Below, piece by piece: positions 45,007 to 57,360 of a stretch of DNA of 64,000 bases (positions are counted from its first letter, which is position 1; every line of letters begins with the position of its first letter). The stretch is from the NCBI GenBank assembly GCA_037893225.1, contig JAZGUH010000001.1, positions 930,001-994,000 of the forward strand, read 5' to 3'. This DNA is from Hippasteria phrygiana (lineage: Eukaryota > Echinodermata > Asteroidea > Valvatida > Goniasteridae). The notes beneath the pieces were generated by a model. That model had not been told where the DNA came from, made no database searches, and worked only from the letters and a program-made list of their open reading frames with translations. The translations under genes and the position numbers were made by a program.

Positions 45007-47729
45007 CCGTGTGAAACAAACAGGGCGCACATTGGCTCAGCTCGTCTGGTGTCCACGTGACCGCATAGCAATTTTTGAGGCGGTGACGTGCGCCGAAATC
45101 GAAACTAAGGAAATGAGCTGAGCTTTAAGCTTGCGTAGCCAAATCTCACTTAAATCAAAAAGGGGCAAAAAACACAAACAAAAGAAACAAATACACATTT
45201 TATTACTTAAATTGTTTTTAAGGGAAAAAATATAGAGAGGAAAAACAAGTTCATGCACGGATCCGTGAAAACTCACAATAGTGCGCCCTCTGTCGGTTGA
45301 ATAAAGATCGGTCATGTGACACATAGGATATATCTGTTTGTTTTTCTCCGCCGAAATATTTTTTCGCGCGAAAAATGTTCGGAGGTCACTTTTGTGCGGA
45401 GAGTTTTAAAAACAACATACACAAATACAGGCTTGTTTATGTAGGTGTACGTCGAGGACTTCTGATGTCATTCTGATGGATTCCTGTATTTGTACTCTAA
45501 CATTTGGCTATAATTCCTCTCATTTGATTTGTACACGTTTACTAACCGAGGACTGCTTTCCAATTGATGACCTTTTGTACTGGTATTTACAGCCGGCCCC
45601 ATCCCCTGCTATTATCAGTGGCTATAGAAACTGCAAGTAAAAACACGGTTATACGGCTCGAATTGGGACGGACAAAACCGGGGGTGCAATCCGCCCTCTT
45701 CCTGTTAGGCCTACTCGTGTTGTAGTGCTCTTTTTCGCGTCGAGTCGTTCTGACTTTCTTTTTTATTGCACAATGCAACTTTTTGTTTCGACGTTGGGTA
45801 AGAACTTCAGTGATCGCTTCATAAACCGTGCATGCAGTACAGGGTGCGGCGTGTATAAAGTTCCATAACTGCAAAAACCCGTTGGTTAATTGAAATTAAA
45901 TTGTGTACGGATAATTATCATGGGTATCCTCATTTGCATACTTAATTTTATAAGCACGTTACCGTTTGGCCGAGATAGTGTATGCCCCCTACAAAAAAAA
46001 ATGGCTATTGTAGGGCTAACCGGATAACCGAAGTTATCAATCATAGTCATCTATCATGCATGCCTTCTTCCGGAAATTGTGGTTAAACGTGGGAAGGAGT
46101 GACATTGGATTAATCAAGTGGGACAGCCGGAACTAAGCCAGTGTTTTGCAGGTCTGTTATGTTAGTAACGATATTTAAAGGACATAATGTAGCTAGAGTT
46201 GAACCAAAGCAGCATGTAAGCTTTTCTTCTGTGTTAAGCTTCCGTGAACGAAATAGTCACGCAACCTCATTTCCCTTTGTTTTGAACACATTTTGGTCCC
46301 CCTCCCCCAACTGGAGCCTTGCTCCCCACCCCCACCCCCAATCAGGTTATATCTTGCATCGACGTGTATACGATCATTCCCGGGAGGAGGTGACACTGTG
46401 AACAAGTAACAATGGATTTAGTGCCAAGTAACAATGGATGTTCTTTGTTAGTGCGTCGTTGGTCTCATCAACGGTGGAAGTCACCCCGCCCTGGGTCTAT
46501 AGGTCTGAAAAATGTGAAAATTTGAATAATTTCTTTGGTATCTTCTGAAGATTTATCGGCTAATTAGATCCGGACCTAGGAAAACCGTAAGGGTGGTAGG
46601 GTTGGCAACCTAAAATGTGGCCAACCCCACCACCTCTGTTGTAATACCCATGCAGAGTGGCTTTTAGCCATGTATTGGGCGACTTCCATAAAAGATAGTG
46701 CGTGGCCCATACATAATTAATGCCATGCACGTTGAAGCATGTTGAATGTGTTCTTGGTTTTTCTGAATTGTCCTCATCCACAAGTCAGAGGTGAAGGCGG
46801 TGTCAACATTATGTCGGACCATTTACGTAAAAATATAGATTGGACCCTGCAGGTTCAAGTTGCACACCAGTAAACAATTTCCATAGACCCAAATGATAAA
46901 TACGCCAACTTCCAAAATTCAGGAAAAATACTTAGGACTCTCCAATGTGTTTGAGAGTATGACACACATCAAATTAAAGCTTATTTCATCATTTTTCAGT
47001 TTCTGTTCAATTTTGTGGGGATTGACCAATGACTTTTGGGAGAAATTTCCATCCAAAGATGATTCCCCCCTAAAGGTAATCCTGTATGCCTATACGCTCC
47101 ATTGCAAAATAGAGCACTTTTAGGGCCCAATTTCATCCGAATTTCACAGTAATACAAGCTGGCAGTCTGTGCACGGCTTCCAGCCTTCTCTTTTACAAAC
47201 CCTTAAGTTCGTGGCCCACAGAATGCTCTAAAAGCATAGAATTTGAGGGCTCACAATTTTCGGTCCATTTACTGGTCTGCAACCTGCAGTGGGGATGTGG
47301 ACTGCTGGAAGTTTACACCGGTGAAGTCAGAGTTGGCCTAAATACTCGGCAATCATAGTCCTGACACGTAATGACGTCATGCCACGTTTACCTTGTGATG
47401 TTGCATACGTGAAGCAAGGTGGTGATGGAACAGCACGCTGTGGTATCACAGCATGGACAGAGAGCAGCATTTTTGGAAAGCCATTAATAATTTGCAAATT
47501 AAGCAACTACGTATGTATTTCGTCGGAGGAACGATATGCTACGACGTATAGTATTTCCGAATGTCCACACTTGAAAAACACTGTATGCATAGTGGACGTC
47601 ATTATTACGTCTTAAGGCTATTTAATTAAGCGTATTTATCCTGAAAAATCAGCAATTAAAGGGGTGAAACTATTTAAGGGAAAAACCTGAACAAAGGCCT
47701 ACAATGTACTCAATTTATTCTGGCCTATA
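45007..47729. other. Noncoding stretch
   Basis: No gene supported. It contains the partial MITE at 46,393 and a decayed dispersed repeat near 46,570-46,640. Open frames here are short and unassigned. Confidence 0.35.
46393..46461 (-). mobile_element. Truncated MITE, reverse copy of the 90-bp element
   Basis: CACTGTGAAC then AACAATGGATTTAGTGCC and AACAATGGATGTTC match the reverse complement of 31,543-31,632 over about 68 bp. The remaining end is missing. Confidence 0.8.
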
Positions 47730-47838
47730 GTCGAGTCCCTGCAAGTCTTTTCACAAGTCCTTTTGCAAGTCCAGTCAGAAGTCCTTTCATAAAGGAGGGC
47801 TTGTGATGGACTTGCAGGGACTTGTGGTGGACTCGACT
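47730..47838. repeat. 109-bp inverted repeat made of CAAGTC units
   Basis: GTCGAGTCCCTGCAAGTC at the left and GGACTTGTGGTGGACTCGAC at the right are inverted. The arms themselves are built of repeated (A)CAAGTCC words. Confidence 0.75.
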
Positions 47839-50280
47839 ACATCCCTGGCATATTGTTCAGCTTTAGACTCGGTCGCAACCAAAGACATAAACACATTTTC
47901 TAAGGGTGTCAAATTTATAGCTGGCGTACGGTGTCAATCATAAAGAATACTATGTGCTTTTCTCTAAAAGTAATCTCGAGATTCTACAGGGAATTACATT
48001 ATTGCTGCTGTATCAGACACTTGGTATTTTTTTAAAACTTGGTTGAAGCTATACAGCTTACAAAGTTTGTTGTGGTAGGGATTGCTAATTTTTTTCCGCA
48101 TACCATAGCTCAAGGTGATAGAAAACATTACACAATGCATCCCCCAATTTTCGATTCTGCTATTGAGTATTGATTGGTTTCCAGTAAGTGGGGGAGAAAA
48201 AAAAAGCGAGGGCTGCGGGGAATTAAGGATTGCCCACAGGGCTTTAGGTGATTTGAATACAGCGGTACCACTCGTATGGGTCCGGACTATTTTAGTCTAG
48301 TCCCCGTACCGTGACCCTACAGCTGCGTGGGCCATGCGTGCCAGGCACGCGGGAGAGCGGAACGGCATGCGACAGGCAAAAAGGACCAATAGAAACTTTC
48401 TGAATAGCACCCAGACGTCAAATCGTTGCTTTGAAAAAAAAAGTTTTTTTTTCGAGTGTCGTAGAACTTTGGGTTTGATTGTTAGGGCAGCACATCTCGT
48501 GCAACCCTCCGTTTAAGGCTTGAATGTCACCCTTTCCGAACTATTACAATGCAGTCTCGTGTTGGAATGTCGCTTATTAAAGCGATGGGGAAAATATTTT
48601 TGTCAGCACAAAAATTAATACGCAATCTGACAGTGCCTATCGTGAATCTCTGATGTGCTTTGTTGAATTTTGGTATTCCTAGTTGACATAATAAATTTCA
48701 GTTTATTTAAATCGGTTGATAAGTATACGTAATGAGGTTTACATAAAGGTGGCCACGTTACGCAGTGTCAGTGAGTTAGAATGATCAGAATATGTCACGA
48801 AGTCTTTTGGGACTTGGTTTTGTTCATTTTCCTATTCGTTACGCCAAATGTCATCATGGTGCGTTTTCTGTATGGAACGACATACTATTGTCCAATACAT
48901 AATAAGTTGATTGATTACTGTTTAATGCACAAGACCTAATCAGTTTAAAGCCATTCATATCTTGCTTACTCATGTCATCAAGCCATCGTCAACATGCAGT
49001 GGTATCTTCAATGAACACTATAATTATAGGCTAATTGTGATTTTCGTTTCTTCCTCGCAGTCATAAGTTACCAGGCGTGGATCTAGGGAGGGGGGCCGCC
49101 CGGGTGCTTTCCCCCGTCAAATTTTGACAAAAAGACTGAGGGGAGCGGTAACCGGCCGCTACCCCCTACAATAAAGGAAAATACTTCATGTAGTAATAAG
49201 ATACAAACATACTGTATTGAATCAGTCTTTATTTGCTCAAAACGCAACGGCTCCTTTAACCCCCTGTGTCACTCCACTCGCAACATCCCATTTTGGCTGT
49301 GCCCCCGCTTAATAAAATATCCTGGACCGTGCCTGGTTTACCCTCATCCGCCCATCCCCCGTTCAACACCCACCGTAAACACCTCAAACCCTCACCGTAC
49401 CCCAGTCACCATCCCCACCACTGCCATCACCATCTGTGCATCTTGCCGCGCCCACCGCACTAATGACCGATTCATACTTCTAGCGAATTTAAAAATGGCG
49501 AACATAAAACGAAGAGAAATTGTCCATGTTAAATGACGTATGACCAGCCATATTTCTCATTTCTGAATGTTGTTCTGTAGGGTACCTTTTTCCAGTGTTT
49601 TTTTTTTTTTTTTTGGTTTTGGGGGGGGGGGGGGGGGGGGGGGGTGGTTCTGTGCGTGCCTTCAATGTTTGGCGAGAGTCTTGAGTGACGTCACGGTTGC
49701 AGCGCCCTCATTCAGAAAATGACATGAACATTTTGAAAGAGTGAAAAAGAACACAATCCTCATCTCGAGTCCAGAAATAAATTCCATCGTGTTTGCACAG
49801 TTTAGAGGCATTGCCAGAAAAGTCCCTAAAATTCCCCACAACTATTGTAAGATACCACTTACACTTCATGGACTGGTCTAGGTCAAACAAACAGTCGAGA
49901 TTCTTTTGTCCCTGACAGTGACGTTGCTGCGGTTGGTGGTGGTTTTGTTGACAGGTTGATCGATTTTATACCAGTAAACAACATCAGTAGATCATTTAGA
50001 TGGCAATAAAATCAACAAACGTTCTCACACAAATTCCTGCCCCCCCCCCCCCCCCCCGATACGCTACAAGGTCTGTCAATTTATTATTATGTTGGCATTC
50101 TATGTAAATTTTGCGAGTGCAGTTTCTTTATACTACTATTATTTTGTGCGTTTGCAACATTTTCGTGGGAGGGAGGGGGGGGGGCGACTCGGGGGCAACG
50201 ATTTGTTATGGGGGTGATGCCCCTTCCCCCCCCCCCCCCCCCCCCCACTGCTCCTGACTGGCGCCCACCGAGCAAGGATA
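47839..50280. other. Noncoding stretch with homopolymer runs
   Basis: No gene supported. A T18 run is followed by a G24 run at 49,598-49,644; C runs lie at 50,040-50,057 and 50,228-50,246. Confidence 0.35.
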
Positions 50281-50315
50281 CCGACAATTTGGGAGACCCT
50301 CGACAAAGGGTAAGA

Positions 50316-50405
50316 TAGCTCATGCAGTTGGTGGATCGCCGGTACAGTATTCGAGAGGTCCCAGGTTCGAGTCCCGATCCTGCAAGTTTTCTTTGTTCTC
50401 TTTGA
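50316..50405 (+). repeat. tRNA-derived SINE head
   Basis: A-box-like TAGCTCATGCAGTTGGTGG, B-box GGTTCGAGTCC (50,364-50,374), then TTTTCTTTGTTC as in the copy at 26,521. Confidence 0.65.
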
Positions 50406-50460
50406 ACATTTATTCAAATTTGTGGTTTGCTTGACGAATTATAAATTAAAAAGTTGTATA

Positions 50461-50613
50461 GGCCATCTAGGGAGAGCCTCAAAACCGGTCTGGTTTTAGG
50501 CCATCAGGGAGAGCCTCAAAAACCGGTCTGGTTTTAGGCCCTCTAGGGAGAGCCTTAAAAACCGGTCTGGTTTTAGGCCATCTAGGAAGAGCTCCAAAAC
50601 CAGTCTGGTTTTA
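50461..50613. repeat. 38-bp tandem repeat of small hairpins, four units
   Basis: Units start at 50,461, 50,499, 50,537 and 50,576. Each contains AAAACCGGTCTGGTTTT, which can fold as a 6-bp stem with a GGTCT loop; the last has CCAGTCTGG. A separate direct repeat (CATCAACTTGAAGGAGAACA) follows at 50,616 and 50,693. Confidence 0.9.
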
Positions 50614-50759
50614 GGCCATCAACTTGAAGGAGAACAAGAGCAGTGGTGATTCACTGCCTTTGGTGGTAGCTCAAGAACCGGGTGGTTCAAGACATCAACT
50701 TGAAGGAGAACAAGAGAACAGCGGCGACTCGCTGTCTCTGCCGGTGGCACATGGCCGAT

Positions 50760-52040
50760 GCACCAAGTCACTGGCTGCGTCAAGGTGTGGCCAATGGCTA
50801 AGGCCGATTGGTGACACCCATCAGTTGGAAGAGTTAGGGCAGAGCCCCTGGCTGATTTGGTGGCTGTAATGTGATGAGTGTGTCCAAGCATGTCTTATAT
50901 AGATTTCCACTCAACAAGGTAGAGGGCTATTATATAATCAGTGAGCCCACTGCACAACACTTAACAATGGTTATTGTGTAGGCCTATAGTAATACAATAT
51001 AGAGGGTAGTTACATAACCTCAGAGCTTACTGCAAAACACTCTTCAAAATACCACAGATGTTTAGGTAAGTATAAAGAAAAAACAGTAGCAGGTGAGTTT
51101 TAAAAGGGAAAAAAAAATCCATCTGTAACAGTATATGAAATAGAAATACGTATAAAAAGAATGTTTTAATGAATAATTAATGAATTAAATAAACATAAAT
51201 GTATTATTTTCATGGGCAGACATTTTATTTTTATTTGCTAGTTCATCGACCACTTTTCTGATGGTTTTATGATGAAATGTATACTTTTTATAACGCTTTC
51301 CCACATTCCTTTGGAACCAATGTCGCTTGAATTTGATGCTTTGAAATTTTCCCTGTTTGAGCACACAATCTCTTTATTCGTTATGACCATTTCTGTGACT
51401 ACTAGGGTTTTTATCCCATCATGATAACAGGGATTAACTTTGTGACAACCGTCATTTTTTAAAAAGATTTTTTTTAAACTTCTTTCCACGACGTACTTTC
51501 CGCACGAATCAATCCCTTTTTTCACAGACTTCCATGAGAACCCATTCAACCCATTCTGTGAGGTTGTGAATCGGCTTGGTGCCCGTGTTAGTGTTATCAT
51601 GGACACCTGTCCTTAATTTAAAAAGGAAAATGATTAGTGGGATTTGGGGAAGGTGGAGCCGTCCTTCCGACCATTCGGGATTGGTAAAGCATGACGTGTT
51701 AAAGTGGTCTTCAAATTTGCACTTTGGTTGAAATAATGATGATCGAGTCTGGAAAACCCATAGGGCCTACACAGTATAAGAAGGTCAGAGCTCATAGAAA
51801 TTTCAGCTGTTAGAGATCGAACAAAACATGTTTGTTTTGTGTGAAGTGTTAAAAGTTACTTAGGCGAAGTGAAAAACATGACTTGTTTATAGTCCCCGCC
51901 CGCTTCCTTTTTGGGGGCCGCCTAGAAAAAAAATATTTACCAGTGGAAATAAAGCGAAAAAGAAATGTCAACCGATCCATCGGAAAATACAATAGAAGCT
52001 TACTAAAACTATTAAAACCACTGTAGGCCTAAACATGTTC
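50760..52040. other. Noncoding stretch with one longer unassigned frame
   Basis: The minus frame 51,606-51,238 (122 codons, opening MSMITLTRAPSRF, with six cysteines) is the only longer one. It has no recognisable domain or clear splice sites, and I do not call it a gene. Confidence 0.3.
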
Positions 52041-52041
52041 A

Positions 52042-52151
52042 ATTCTCTTGTCCACCATGTCTCTTCCTTTTTTTGTATCTTGAACAGTTGAAAAACCTAC
52101 GGTTGTCGGAAATTTTAAAAAGAATGGCGGCCATCTTGAAAATAAAAAATA
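52042..52151 (-). repeat. Dispersed repeat, inverted mate of 19,284-19,401
   Basis: GAATGGCGGCCATCTTGAA and CTCTTGTCCACCATGTCTC are the complements of the 19.3-kb copy. Confidence 0.75.
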
Positions 52152-52439
52152 CATAATAAAAAGCCTCCCTCCTTCCTTTTTCAAAAAAACCCGGACGCTT
52201 TTTACTTGGCCTTTAATTATGCATTCCCTTTTTTTCTGGCGGTCAATGATTGAATTCTGTTCCAATTTGAACAGACTTATTGTCATACAATCTCAACAAT
52301 CCATTTCCATTACTATTCCAGAAGAGTAAAGCGTTGATCGTCGTGATTGGCTGAAATATATCTGCATTAAATAACACCTCGCCCACAGATTCTGTGTCTC
52401 GATTGGCCGAGAGCGAGTCACATGACATTGCTCTTTTTG

Positions 52440-52718
52440 GCGTCGTCACGTGTTTCAAACCACGTCGGCAAGTTCGTAACCGCGTCGTAAGTGCTTCGTC
52501 AAAGTCGCAAACGCTTCGTAATGGTTTCGTGAATGAATTTGTTGTCATTCTCATCAATTCGTAACCACATTCGTAAACGGTTCGCACAGGTGTTTCGTGT
52601 TGACGCTACTTTTTCGGCTTGGTTCGTAACCATTTCGTAATTACTTCGTTACAATGTCGTAAACTTCGTAACGTGTCGTAACTGCTTAGCAACTATTTCG
52701 TGAACTGTCGTGACACTT
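52440..52718. repeat. Quasi-periodic TTCGTAA stretch
   Basis: The words TTCGTAA, TCGTAA or TTCGTGA recur every 10-25 bases (for example 52,471, 52,485, 52,516, 52,559, 52,571). It continues directly into the repeat at 52,719, whose left part carries the complement TTACGAA. The unit's full length may therefore be about 0.9 kb. Confidence 0.7.
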
Positions 52719-53350
52719 CGTTGAGGGGAAAAAATTGCCGAACCAGCCCGATATGATTACGAAATATTACGATGCATTCGCGAAGCAATTACGACAAGTT
52801 ACGACACCGTTGCGACATATAACGAAGGCTTACGAAATCGTAACGCTTCGTAAAAGTTTTGAAATTTTTTAAAATTGGCACCACGACTTACGCGATAATA
52901 CGAGGTGTTTACGAAGTCTTGACACGAATCGACTTCACGTTAATTCGTCGTCAAATTCGCGTAAGTGGGATCGGGGCTTTAGTGTGTAAGAACAATAGAA
53001 AGTCCTGACCAGGATGGCGGGGAGAGTACTACTGACAGTAATTGTGTGCAAAATGCATACGGATGTGCGCGTTACGCGTCTTGCGTGATTTTTCCAAGCG
53101 CTAGCGCTACAAAACTGGGTTTAAACATTTTGTGAAGGGGTAGTTTGGAATAGTGCAAATAATTTTCAACTAGTTTTGAATTCAAATTTACGTACATTTT
53201 ATTGTATTTAAATGAACTAATCAGTTAGCGCTTAAACCAAGCAGAATCTGTGGGACAAGTGATCCATAGAGCATTCTATTTTCCCCTCGGCTTCGCCTCG
53301 GGAAAATAGAATGCTGCATGGATCACCTCGGGAGGCTAGTTTTACTGCAC
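52719..53350 (-). repeat. 0.63-kb repeat, inverted mate of 43,308-43,930
   Basis: Starts CGTTGAGGGGAAAAAATTGC and ends AGGCTAGTTTTACTGCAC. It carries the CCCCTCGGCTTCGCCTCGGG hairpin near 53,283-53,300. Confidence 0.9.
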
Positions 53351-54043
53351 CTCTCGAAGCAGTCAATATTTGTATAATAATATGCATGACTCGTGCTACT
53401 TGAATACATGAATAAATGATTAGCTCGCATAGATACCGATAGTAAAGGCGCTCGTGGCACTCGCTCCCCACATGGTATTTTTTCGTGCCAGCATATGGGC
53501 GCCAACACGACGTTAGCGCCGATATATCTGCGCACCACCGGATTTGAAAGTGTGGCTGTAATAAGTGTTCTAAGTAAACAACTTACATTTATTCAATGGC
53601 GACCCAGGGGTCAAAATGTCTGGACACTCGTTGCATGGGTCTTGTTCATCAGTTAACAGCTGTGATTGCGGAAGACTTGGGATCCCCCAGGCGCATGCGC
53701 GACGGCAGCCAATGAAGTCTCCGAGAAGTGTACCTCGTACCTGAACAAGCAGCGCCCATTATGCTACCCACTGGTCGATGTCGCCCGGTACACCGGATGC
53801 ATTTTTTGTTTCGCAGAGACCAGAATTGCTATCATGCCTGGGTTCGAATCCTCTGTCCTGGATTTTATTTCAAGGGAAAACAAGTCTTGCAGCTCACATA
53901 GCCAAGTACACAGAAACACTGGCAATTTTGGGCTACGAAAAGGAAAATCGCACCCGGGATATGTTTCGCGCATAGGTATACAAGGCAAAAATCGTCCAAT
54001 GGTTGACAGAATGGCCGAAGATATATAGCCTATATAGAGGCTT
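53351..54043. other. Unassigned stretch
   Basis: An open frame at 53,666-54,028 overlaps others on both strands and has no recognisable domain. CTGGGTTCGAATCCTCTGTC near 53,838 resembles a B box without an A box. Confidence 0.3.
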
Positions 54044-54190
54044 GGGGCCAATATCATAGAGCAAAGAAATTGGCTAAGCAAAAAAGCAATAAAAGGTCAT
54101 GCTTACTAAAACAGGTTTCCAGCCAAAAATCCGTGTGATTTTCATGCTTCCCAAACAACAACTGAATACCAGTCATAAACAGTACACATC
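54044..54190 (+). mobile_element. Partial GGGGCCAATTTC-type MITE
   Basis: TTGGGGCCAATATCATAGAG start, then ACAGGTTTCCAGCC and CAACAACTGAATACCAGTC as in the full copies. The right terminus is lost where the next copy begins. Confidence 0.7.
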
Positions 54191-54191
54191 A

Positions 54192-54444
54192 GGGGCCAGT
54201 TTCATAGAGCTGCTTAAGCACAAACATTGCTTAAGCACAAAAACCTTGCTTTTTTAGTAAAATCAGGTTACCCGCCAAAACTATATTGCTTGTATGTTGC
54301 TTGTGACTGGTATATAGCTGTTGTTTGCTTAGCATGACAATCACATGGAGTTTTAGCTGGTAACCTGATTTTACTAAGCAAGGTTTTTTTAGCTTAAAGC
54401 AATTTTTTGTGTGCTTAAGCAGCTCTATATATGAAATTGACCCC
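54192..54444. mobile_element. 253-bp GGGGCC-ended MITE
   Basis: GGGGCCAGTTTCATAGAGCT and AGCTCTATATATGAAATTGA then CCCC are inverted ends. GCTTAAGCACAAA is repeated inside. Tandem with the partial copy at 54,044. Confidence 0.85.
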
Positions 54445-55241
54445 TATTTGGCAGGTGTCCAATGTTACACCCAAGATGGCGTCATGAAGACGGCCGATCT
54501 AAAAAAAATAAAAATATAAAAATACATTGCCAAGCAAAGCGATTAATATGATTGAATACTGAACATTTCCTTGTCGCTAGAAACACCCCAATTCATCGGA
54601 ACAATTTTCGAGCAAATTGTTCACATATTGTGGACTTATGAAAACTAAATTAATATTGACATTGGCATTGTGCGTCCGTTCAAGTGTAACAAGAACTGCA
54701 TAACTTTACTTTTTCCACGAGGCTTGCATATTCTAACATCAACATCGAATACAAAAGCGTAGCTTGCCAAAGCCTTCTTCGTGTAGTTGCGGGGAAAAAA
54801 TCTCTGGTATACCATGAATGCCTAATAGACGGCACGGATAGGCAGTGGCGACAGTAATTGTTAAAAGTTATTTTCCCGAAAATAAATCACCCGTAAAGTT
54901 GTTTTCCTGTACTACCCGTGGACATGTGGGCGTTCTCCACAAAAATATGGAACCTTAGAATATGTCGACCTATTCGATTTGAGTTAAAGAACAAAGCGCC
55001 CAGATTTCACGGTGCAATGAAGATTGGTTGTTAAAAGGTCTGCCTTCATGACATTTGCATGTTGTGGGCTGATGTTACATGCAAGAAGAGTGACCTGAAT
55101 TTCGACGTTTAAAAAAAAATGCCAAGAAAACTTTTCTTGCCAGTTCTGCTCGGTCCTGTACGAATTCGCAAGAACTCACTCTATCTGGAACCAGTACACA
55201 ATTACACAAAATACCCAGCACGTTATATGGAGGGAAAGGGT

Positions 55242-55279
<38 letters not shown>

Positions 55280-56189
55280 ACTGTCCCCTAAGCACACTCC
55301 AGACTTTTGTTATCTAACACATCCCCCCTAGATTTCTGAAAAGAATTCCTGAGATTACGGGAAGACAATGACTAACACAAAAGAGGGGGGGGGGTCCCTT
55401 TTCCCCCATATCGTGCTTCATATGGATCCAGTTTCGTGTGGCTGTATAACACTATGAACATCTAACAAAAGAAAACCCACGCAGTCCTTTGTTTGTAACA
55501 AAGGACTGCGTGGGTTTTCTTTTGTTAGATATTCATAGTGTAAAGTACACCCGTGTCTATTATTCGTTGCAGCTCCGTCATGACAGACTGTAAGTTTTTG
55601 TAGTCATTGTTAAATAGTCTGCAAGCCAAGTTTGAGTCTTCTGTGTTTAGATTTTATGTTGTCCAATGTCTGTCCTCGCATCAGAAACTCCCTAAGATTA
55701 AGGCAGCTACTGAACTGTAGGCTATCACCACTTCCGTGTGTAACAGATTCGCGTAGTTAGTTGAGGGATTGAAGCTTCCCATCTCCATACTGGACAGTCA
55801 GATTCTATATCTGAGCACTGTAGATGAGACTGGTCCTATCGTTGCCTAAATTTGCAGTTACAATGGAGTGGAGTGACATTTTCTCAAATTGGACTTCGGG
55901 ACTATACTTTTGGGGTACCGTTGGTCATCTCGCAGGGGAATATCACCCCGAAGAAATTAATAATAAATCAAACTTTAAATTGAAGTGTCTTGCTTGGTGA
56001 GCTGTGATTATTTTTCCCGATTGGTTGAAGTTTAAGTGTTTATAAATGGCGTCTACACCAATTGACCTGTCGCGGTAGAGTCACGTGAACGCAGCTTTCA
56101 AATATCGTCCGATCACTTTAGTTATAATGAGACAAATGAAAATTACCGCACAAAATTCTATAGGGTTGCCCAAGGGTCGTGGTTAACCC
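54445..56189. other. Noncoding stretch
   Basis: It contains a C37-like run at 55,243-55,279, a G run at 55,385-55,394 and the palindromic MITE at 55,450. No gene supported. Confidence 0.35.
55450..55540. mobile_element. 91-bp palindromic MITE, second copy
   Basis: Identical to 44,790-44,880 except for GATATTC in place of GATGTTC in the right arm. Flanked by TAA/TAAA. Confidence 0.95.
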
Positions 56190-56285
56190 GCAAACATAAG
56201 GGTTAGAGTGAGAAATAGGGTTGGGGTTAGGTTTTGAGATAGGGTTGGGATGAGGTTTTGGGATAGGGTTGGGATGAGGTTAAAT
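56190..56285. repeat. G-rich degenerate repeat resembling telomere-like words
   Basis: AGGGTTGGGGTTAGG then two units of GATAGGGTTGGGATGAGG. Too irregular for a true TTAGGG tract; best described as an about 25-bp G-rich minisatellite. Confidence 0.6.
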
Positions 56286-57060
56286 GTAGTGTACACGATT
56301 GGAAATCCTCCAATTTTTTTACTGAATTATTACGAAATACCTTACTAGACTGTAAGTTAAGAGCATTCTCAATCATCCTGTGAAATGATGGCACCTGGTG
56401 TGCTGTCGTTTTCAAGAAAAGTTTAAATTTATATCGTTTTGCAACGATTGTTCCGCGTAACAATCGTAAAAACAAAATAACGGATTTTCTTTTTAATACT
56501 GCCCGCTATTGACCGAATGTTGTTAGTCCGCGTTGCGTCTAAAATGGGTTAACAATCCGAAAACGGGCGCAAGGTTGCAATTATAGTACAAGTGTGTGTC
56601 GCGTAGTGTACCGAAGCGACGGGTTGTAAGCAGTCGGCTCGCGTAATTATGTGACCAATTGAAAACGATCCCGTTTACAAAAATTGGGCTTATTTTACAA
56701 GAGAGCGCTATAACAAATCCAGTTAACTGCCGCCCGACGGTTGAAAACGAACGCCGTTTTTCTCTTCTCTTTTTCGCCATCCAAGAACGCAAAACTTTGA
56801 ACAGGTCAGTGAAACGATATTTCCTATAAAATACTAACCCCCAAATCCGCCCATTTCTAAAAATTGCAGCAATGACCAATCATGTACATGCTATTGCCCA
56901 AAAATAATGTGTTCATTATAAAAGAACAATTGTATTGCAATGGCATCATGGGTAAAGAGTAGTATATTCATCACGGAGTCGGATATTTATACGACACCGG
57001 TTTAAAGTGTGACAACGTCCACATCTTGCTCTTATCTAAACCACGCATGTACACAGAGCG

Positions 57061-57360
57061 TGATGGGTCTTTTTTTTGGTTTTTTATGCAAGTCGCCCAT
57101 CACAAGGCCAAGGGCCATTTGAGGTGTGGGCTACAGAGGAAAGTGTGGAAGAACCAGCCTCTCACACTGAAACAAGACAAGATAATCTGATCTCTTCACA
57201 GTATGAATAGCGTCGGGATGGGTAACTAGTCCACTGCAATTTATTAGTAATGCCTCTATACCCATACTAGGCTATAGCCCAGGACTGGGCTCGAACCCAC
57301 AACTTGCAGAATTATCCGCAAACCGCGAATTCAACGCTCCAAACCACTAGGCCACGGAAC
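57061..57360 (-). repeat. tRNA-derived SINE on the minus strand
   Basis: Reading the minus strand, TGGCCTAGTGGTTTGGAGCG (57,354-57,335) is an A box and GGGTTCGAGCCC (57,299-57,288) a B box. The tail at about 57,120-57,090 reads CCTTGTGATGGGCGACTTG. Confidence 0.65.

Noticed and set aside
43308..53350. Polinton/Maverick-type element with about 0.6-kb terminal inverted repeats
   Set aside because: No polymerase B, integrase, ATPase or capsid frames between the inverted copies, and the interval is too short.
56190..56285. Interstitial telomere
   Set aside because: The words vary too much (AGGGTT, TTGGGATGAGG) and lack a run of TTAGGG.
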